A stretch of 64,000 nucleotides of DNA from Bacillaceae bacterium. GTDB lineage: Bacteria > Bacillota > Bacilli > Bacillales > Alkalibacillaceae. The position numbers were made by a program, and so were the translations under genes. The DNA is taken from the NCBI GenBank assembly GCA_017656265.1, contig JACDOD010000005.1, forward strand, positions 1 through 64,000, written 5' to 3'. The notes under the pieces are model-generated. The model was not told the DNA's origin. It saw nothing but the letters and a program-made list of their open reading frames with translations, and did no database searches. This document shows, in pieces, positions 59,438-64,000 of this stretch. Positions within the stretch are counted from its first letter, which is position 1, and the number at the start of each line of letters is the position of its first letter.

Positions 59438-62071
59438 TTATTTCGCGTCATACCAGGTCGGGCCGTAATCAGTATCGACCTTAAGAGGGACGTTCAGTTC
59501 TACCGCATTTTCCATTTCTTCCCGAACGATTTTTTCTAACGTGTCTACTTCTGATTCAGGTGCTTCTAAGATCAGTTCGTCATGAACCTGCAGCAGCATT
59601 TTGGCCTTCAGCTTCTCTTTTTCAATTCGTTTACTGAGGTGAATCATGGCAATCTTAATAATATCGGCCGCGCTTCCCTGAATTGGTGTATTCATTGCAG
59701 TTCGTTCGGCAAAACTGCGTCGGTTGAAATTTCTGCTTGTGATATCAGGCAGGTATCGCCTGCGGTTCATGATCGTTGTGACATAGCCTTTCTGTTTAGC
59801 TTCTAATACGATTTCATCCATATAATGTTTAACTCCCGGATAACTTTCAAAATAGCGGTCAATAAACTTTTTCGCTTCCTTTCGGGTAATGCCAAGATTC
59901 TGGCTTAAGCCATAATCACTGATGCCGTAAACAATCCCGAAATTCACCGCTTTTGCCTGTCTTCTCATCCCAGCGTCCACTTCATCCTGATCCACATGGA
60001 AAATATCCATGGCTGTTTTTGTATGAATATCCATGTCTCCCCTGAAAGCCTCAATTAGTTTTTCATCTCCGGCGACATGTGCCAGGACCCTGAGCTCAAT
60101 CTGGGAATAATCAGCAGCAAAGATTACCCAGCCTTCCTGAGAAGGAATAAAAGCCTGTCTGATTTTTCTGCCCTCTTCAAGACGAATCGGGATATTCTGA
60201 AGATTCGGGTCTGTCGAACTTAACCGACCTGTCTGAGTCAGGGCCTGATTAAATCGGGTGTGGATTTTATGCTCTTTTTTATCCACCACTTTTAACAGCC
60301 CTTCAATATAGGTAGAATGAAGCTTTCCTAACTGACGATACATTAAAATTTTCGGAATAATTTCATGATGTGACTTGAGCTGCTCAAGCACTTCTGCGGA
60401 GGTGGAATAGCCCGTCTTTGTTTTTTTGACAACAGGAAGATTTAATTTCTCAAACAAAATATGGCTCAATTGTTTTGGTGAGTTCAGGTTAAAGGATGTC
60501 CCCGCCAGTTCATGAATTTCCTTTTCAATCTGATCCAGGCGCTCTTTTAAATCCTCACCCATTTTTTCAAGACGTTCTATATCCACTGTTACACCTTCAT
60601 GCTCCATGTCGCCCAAAATTTTTGCCAGCGGTAGCTCCAATTCGTTAAAGAGTTCGAATTGTTCATTTTCCTTAAGCTGAGCAATGACACGATCTTTTAT
60701 TCTAAGGAGCATGGCTGCTTTTCGGACCACATGCTCTGACAAAATATCTAATTCTGGAACTTTCTGTTTCGCTCCCTTTCCATAGACTTCTTCATCATAA
60801 GAAATATCCTTTTCATTCAGTCGATGGCTGATGGATGGAATATCATGATGATTTTCTGCCGGATTAACTAAATAGGATGCCAGCAACAGATCGAAGGTAA
60901 TTCCCCTGAGGTTAATCCCTTTATTTTTCAAAGCAACGGCAATCTTTTTCGCGTCAAACAGATATTTTTCCTGTCTGTCATCCTCAGCCCATTTCTTAAA
61001 TACTTCCGACTGCAGAGCAACTTCCGGCTTAAAGAAGTACTTTCCTTTCTCATTGACAACCCCAAAACCTAGAATTTCTCCATAATGATAATTTTCATCC
61101 AGCATCTCCAGAACGAACGCATCCTTGCCGGTAAACAGATCCTCCGTAATCTCGTCCGGAATGTCATATTTCATTTCTGACAGTTTTTCAGCAGGATCCG
61201 CTGGTTCCTCGTTTTGAATTCGACTCAGTAAAGACTGGAATCCCAGGTCTTTGAACAGTTCCAGCACTTTTCGGTTCTGGAATCCTTTATATGTAAGATC
61301 GTCGAGGCCGATTTCAACCGGACTGTTTCTATTAATGGTGACCAACTCTTTGCTCATAAATGCTTCATCTTGATGGTCAGTCAGCTTTTCCTTGAGCTTT
61401 TTTCCGCTCACTTCATCGAGGTGCTCAAATAGATTTTCCACTGTGCCAAACTGCTTTAACAATTTTACTGCTGTTTTTTCACCGACACCAGGCACACCAG
61501 GAATATTATCCGAACTGTCCCCCATCAGGGCTTTCATATCTATGACCTGATCATGGCGAATGCCCAGTTTTTCTTCCAGATATTCAGGTGTGTAGGTTTC
61601 CACATTGGAAATTCCTTTTTTCGTTACAGCCACTTCTACCTGATCATCGACAAGCTGGAGCAAATCCCGGTCTCCAGAAATCACTTTTACTTTAAAATGA
61701 TTTTTTTTCGCTCGTTCGGCGATCGTTCCAATAATATCATCCGCTTCATACTGGTCCAATTCATAATGGGAAATCCCAAAGGAATCGAGAAGTTCTTTCG
61801 CAAGCGGGAACTGTTCAGACAGTTCTGGCGGTGTTTTTTGTCTCCCGCCCTTATATTCTTTATAGGTTTCGTGACGGAAAGTGGTCTTGCCTGCATCAAA
61901 GGCCACTAAAATGTGGGAAGGCTTTTCTTCTTCGAGCATTTTCAGCAAGATGGTCGTGAAACCGTAAACAGCATTGGTATAAACCCCTTTATCATTATTT
62001 AACAGGGGCAGGGCAAAAAAAGCCCTGTACAATAAACTGTTTCCATCCATTAAAATTAATTTTTTGGACAT
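59438..62071 (-). CDS. polA: DNA polymerase I
   Basis: Fills gaps and removes RNA primers. 877 residues: 5'-3' exonuclease domain (LILMDGNSLLYRAFFALP; DQYEADDIIGTIAE; GVPGVGEKTAVKLLKQFG), a degenerate 3'-5' exonuclease-like domain in which the DEDD catalytic acids are not evident, as in other Bacillus enzymes, and the polymerase domain with motifs ADYSQIELRVLAHVAGDEKL, RRQAKAVNFGIVYGISDYGL and LLQVHDELILEAP. Start ATG 62071, 8 bases after AAAGGAG. Confidence 0.98.
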   Translation of the reverse strand: MSKKLILMDGNSLLYRAFFALPLLNNDKGVYTNAVYGFTTILLKMLEEEKPSHILVAFDAGKTTFRHETYKEYKGGRQKTPPELSEQFPLAKELLDSFGISHYELDQYEADDIIGTIAERAKKNHFKVKVISGDRDLLQLVDDQVEVAVTKKGISNVETYTPEYLEEKLGIRHDQVIDMKALMGDSSDNIPGVPGVGEKTAVKLLKQFGTVENLFEHLDEVSGKKLKEKLTDHQDEAFMSKELVTINRNSPVEIGLDDLTYKGFQNRKVLELFKDLGFQSLLSRIQNEEPADPAEKLSEMKYDIPDEITEDLFTGKDAFVLEMLDENYHYGEILGFGVVNEKGKYFFKPEVALQSEVFKKWAEDDRQEKYLFDAKKIAVALKNKGINLRGITFDLLLASYLVNPAENHHDIPSISHRLNEKDISYDEEVYGKGAKQKVPELDILSEHVVRKAAMLLRIKDRVIAQLKENEQFELFNELELPLAKILGDMEHEGVTVDIERLEKMGEDLKERLDQIEKEIHELAGTSFNLNSPKQLSHILFEKLNLPVVKKTKTGYSTSAEVLEQLKSHHEIIPKILMYRQLGKLHSTYIEGLLKVVDKKEHKIHTRFNQALTQTGRLSSTDPNLQNIPIRLEEGRKIRQAFIPSQEGWVIFAADYSQIELRVLAHVAGDEKLIEAFRGDMDIHTKTAMDIFHVDQDEVDAGMRRQAKAVNFGIVYGISDYGLSQNLGITRKEAKKFIDRYFESYPGVKHYMDEIVLEAKQKGYVTTIMNRRRYLPDITSRNFNRRSFAERTAMNTPIQGSAADIIKIAMIHLSKRIEKEKLKAKMLLQVHDELILEAPESEVDTLEKIVREEMENAVELNVPLKVDTDYGPTWYDAK

Positions 62072-62118
62072 GTACGGCACTCCTTTATTACCATGTTCAT
62101 TTTTATCTTAAAACGAAT

Positions 62119-62174
62119 CAGGCGTTTTTCCCCTCTATTTTATCACGTTCTCACTTAGAAGGAAAAAACGCCTG
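62119..62174. terminator. Hairpin between hflC and polA
   Basis: CAGGCGTTTTT/AAAAACGCCTG arms with a 30-base loop, 6 bases after the hflC stop. Stem runs contain the T-tract; probable terminator of hflKC. Confidence 0.65.
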
Positions 62175-62179
62175 GTCAG

Positions 62180-63109
62180 TTATTCAAAATATCCTAACAA
62201 TACTCTAGCATAAGGTGAATCGTAAGGGAGAATAATGGTTGTTTCACCATCAATAACTTTCTTATAGGATTCAAGTGTGCGGTAAAGACGATAGAATTCT
62301 GGATCTTTCTGAAATGCTTCGTTATAAATTTGGGCAGCCATTTGTTCTCCTTCAGCACGGATCTCTGATGCTTCCCGTTCTGCTTTAGAAAGCATTTCTT
62401 TTACCTGTCGGTCGGTTTCAGCAATTATGCGCTGTTTTTCTGCATTACCTCTGGACAGATATTCCTGTGCGGTGGATTCCCGTTCTGAAATCATGCGCTG
62501 ATAAACAGAAGATTCATTATCATCGGGCAGATCGGTACGTTTAATTCGAACATCCTGGACCTGAATTCCGTACTCATTTTGTTCCAGACTTCGATTTACA
62601 GCTTCTTTTACCCTCGTATTGAGATTTCCCCGTGAGGACTCCTCATCATTAATAATCTCTGAATAATTCATCTGACCAAGTTCCGAACGGACAACCGAGA
62701 AGATAAACTCGCCCATTCTAGCTTCTGCATTGGCGACCGTTCGGGCATTGTTAATCAGTTTTTCAGGATTCGTAATACGCCATACGGCATAGTTGTCAAT
62801 AATAATACGTTTTTTATCCAGCGTGTTAATCTCTTGCTCATCCATATCAAAAATCAACTGTTTGTTCGGCATGACGCTGAGAGACTGGATAAATGGAATT
62901 TTAAACTTCAGGCCTGGCTGACTTTCAATTCTCACAACTTCCCCAAATTGCCGGATTACTTTATATTCGCCTTCTTTTACCACAAACACACTGTTAATAA
63001 ACATAACTGCTGAAGCGATGATCAGAAATAATAAAATTCCACTTTTAATCGATCCCTTGTATTTTGGTGATTTCTTTTGCTCCATGTCGATGATGTTTTC
63101 ATCTGTCAT
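62180..63109 (-). CDS. hflC: HflC, SPFH-domain membrane protein
   Basis: With HflK forms a membrane complex that restrains the FtsH protease. 309 residues: cytoplasmic N-terminus, transmembrane helix (about 23-44), SPFH domain (VVKEGEYKVIRQFGEVVRIE; GLKFKIPFIQSLSVMPNKQL) and a long Glu/Arg-rich helix (YLSRGNAEKQRIIAETDRQV). Its ATG overlaps the hflK stop as ATGA. The hflKC pair beside polA is not found in B. subtilis. Confidence 0.93.
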   Translation of the reverse strand: MTDENIIDMEQKKSPKYKGSIKSGILLFLIIASAVMFINSVFVVKEGEYKVIRQFGEVVRIESQPGLKFKIPFIQSLSVMPNKQLIFDMDEQEINTLDKKRIIIDNYAVWRITNPEKLINNARTVANAEARMGEFIFSVVRSELGQMNYSEIINDEESSRGNLNTRVKEAVNRSLEQNEYGIQVQDVRIKRTDLPDDNESSVYQRMISERESTAQEYLSRGNAEKQRIIAETDRQVKEMLSKAEREASEIRAEGEQMAAQIYNEAFQKDPEFYRLYRTLESYKKVIDGETTIILPYDSPYARVLLGYFE

Positions 63110-64000
63110 GACTGACCCCCTCCTTCTTCTAGAGGTCTTACCGTTTTAGATTGATCCGTTCCAAGGGGCAAGTACTTAATGGTACTTCCATTTTCATCCA
63201 TAAGATAGATTTTAGCTTCTGGAAGCACTTCCTCGAGGGTTTCGATCACCAGACGATCTCTTGTTATATCAGGGGAGTTGACATATTCAGCATACAAAGC
63301 ATTAAACTTTGCCACATCACCCCGAGCCTTTTCAACTCTGGCAATCTTGTCTCCTTCAGCCCTGGAAATGATGGCGTCCCTTTCACCAAGGGCTTCCTCC
63401 AATTGCTGATTTTCGTATTTCCTGGCTTCATTAATCTTAGTATTCATCGTTTCACGGGCATCTGTTACTTTTGTAAACGCCCTTCTCACTTCTTCATTCG
63501 GCAGATCAACTTCCTGGAGTTTCACATCAACAACGGAAATGCCAATATCATAATCCTTGATTAATTTGGTCAGTTGAGTCTGAACATCGTTTTCGATGAC
63601 AGCCTTACCGGAAGTTAAAGCTTCATCAATGGTGGATGTCCCAATGATTCCCCGGAGGGATGCTGAAGTCGCGTTGTACAAAGTGTGTTCAGGGTCAGCG
63701 GAGTGATACAAAAATTTGATGGGCTCCGTAATTTTCCACTGTACAACCAGATCAGCCATTACAATATTTTCATCACCGGTAATCATTTTTATGACATCAT
63801 TGCTCCCATTGTCTTCTGGGTTATATCCAAAGTCCAGGCTAAATGTCTCCTGAGAAAGTTTTTTTACTTCCTGAATCGGCCAGGGCATTTTGAAATGCAA
63901 ACCCGGTTCAATGACGGTCGCTTCCGCTTTGCCGAATGTCAGGACAACGGCCTGTTCTGACTCATCAACTGTATACCAGCTTGTCATAAACACAAAGCCT
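63106..64000 (-). CDS. hflK: HflK, SPFH-domain membrane protein (partial, 5' end outside window)
   Basis: About 298 codons are visible. The first residues (GFVFMTSWYTVDESEQAVVL) are the end of a transmembrane helix running into the SPFH domain, so the start lies beyond 64000 and the GTG at 63993 is not the real start. Further blocks are GLHFKMPWPIQEVKKLSQET, VVQWKITEPIKFLY, QEVDLPNEEVRRAFTKVTDA and a long coiled helix with GERDAIISRAEGDKIARVEK. Partner of HflC by the four-base overlap. Confidence 0.93.
   Translation of the reverse strand, partial: GFVFMTSWYTVDESEQAVVLTFGKAEATVIEPGLHFKMPWPIQEVKKLSQETFSLDFGYNPEDNGSNDVIKMITGDENIVMADLVVQWKITEPIKFLYHSADPEHTLYNATSASLRGIIGTSTIDEALTSGKAVIENDVQTQLTKLIKDYDIGISVVDVKLQEVDLPNEEVRRAFTKVTDARETMNTKINEARKYENQQLEEALGERDAIISRAEGDKIARVEKARGDVAKFNALYAEYVNSPDITRDRLVIETLEEVLPEAKIYLMDENGSTIKYLPLGTDQSKTVRPLEEGGGQS

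Overview
The window is chromosomal DNA of an endospore-forming Firmicute of the family Bacillaceae, AT-rich and probably a Halobacillus/Virgibacillus/Oceanobacillus-like genus. The evidence is the gene set (gerE, sspI, ytxC, a cgeB-like gene, ysmA, yslB, ypmRS, ysdA/B), three T-box leaders, strong AGGAGG-type ribosome binding sites, and a gene order that follows the Bacillus subtilis blocks gerE-ysmA-sdhBAC-yslB-uvrC-trxA-etfAB-fadB-fadR-lcfA-yshE-mutS2-polX-cvpA-zapA-rnhC-pheTS, sspI, ysdCBA-rplT-rpmI-infC and thrS-ytxC-dnaI-dnaB-nrdR-speH-gapB-coaE-mutM-polA. The genus is an inference.

Layout. 1-5 kb: gerE fragment, a lipoprotein, a thioesterase and the succinate dehydrogenase operon. 5-13 kb: yslB, uvrC, trxA and the fatty-acid degradation genes (etfA, etfB, enoyl-CoA hydratase, FadR-type repressor, acyl-CoA ligase) with two FadR-like palindromes. 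13-19 kb: DUF350 gene, a 26-residue membrane peptide, mutS2, polX, cvpA, zapA. 19-22.7 kb: an accessory insert between zapA and rnhC with ypmR/ypmS homologues, a stand-alone EAL protein and a minimal tyrosine recombinase. 22.7-35.3 kb: rnhC, pheTS with T-box, an rRNA methyltransferase, sspI, an M42 peptidase, a dUTPase, ysdB under a SigW-like promoter, proC with T-box, mosaic intergenic repeats, a VTT membrane protein, ysdA and the infC-rpmI-rplT operon with L20-type leader.

35.4-48.5 kb is the striking part: an accessory block placed between infC and thrS. It holds four structural or unknown proteins (two coiled-coil proteins, one unknown protein, and a cysteine-rich two-domain protein with a Pro-Thr linker), four glycosyltransferases (one resembling animal polypeptide-GalNAc transferases, one resembling beta-4-galactosyltransferases, one CgeB-like, one GT4-like) and four enzymes resembling the WbpA/WbpB/WbpE/WbpD set that makes a UDP-2,3-diacetamido uronic acid. 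Many gene heads carry a SigK-like -10 (CATANNNTA), often with AC 16-18 bases upstream, the same pattern as in front of gerE. My reading is a late mother-cell module that builds and glycosylates a spore-surface layer, possibly by O-glycosylation of the Pro-Thr linker.

48.5-64 kb returns to core genes: a T-box-controlled GNAT-thrS unit, ytxC, dnaI, dnaB, nrdR, a small conserved gene, speH, gapB with a CcpN-type box, coaE, mutM, polA and hflC/hflK (hflK cut by the window end). No rRNA, tRNA, CRISPR array, prophage or insertion sequence was seen.
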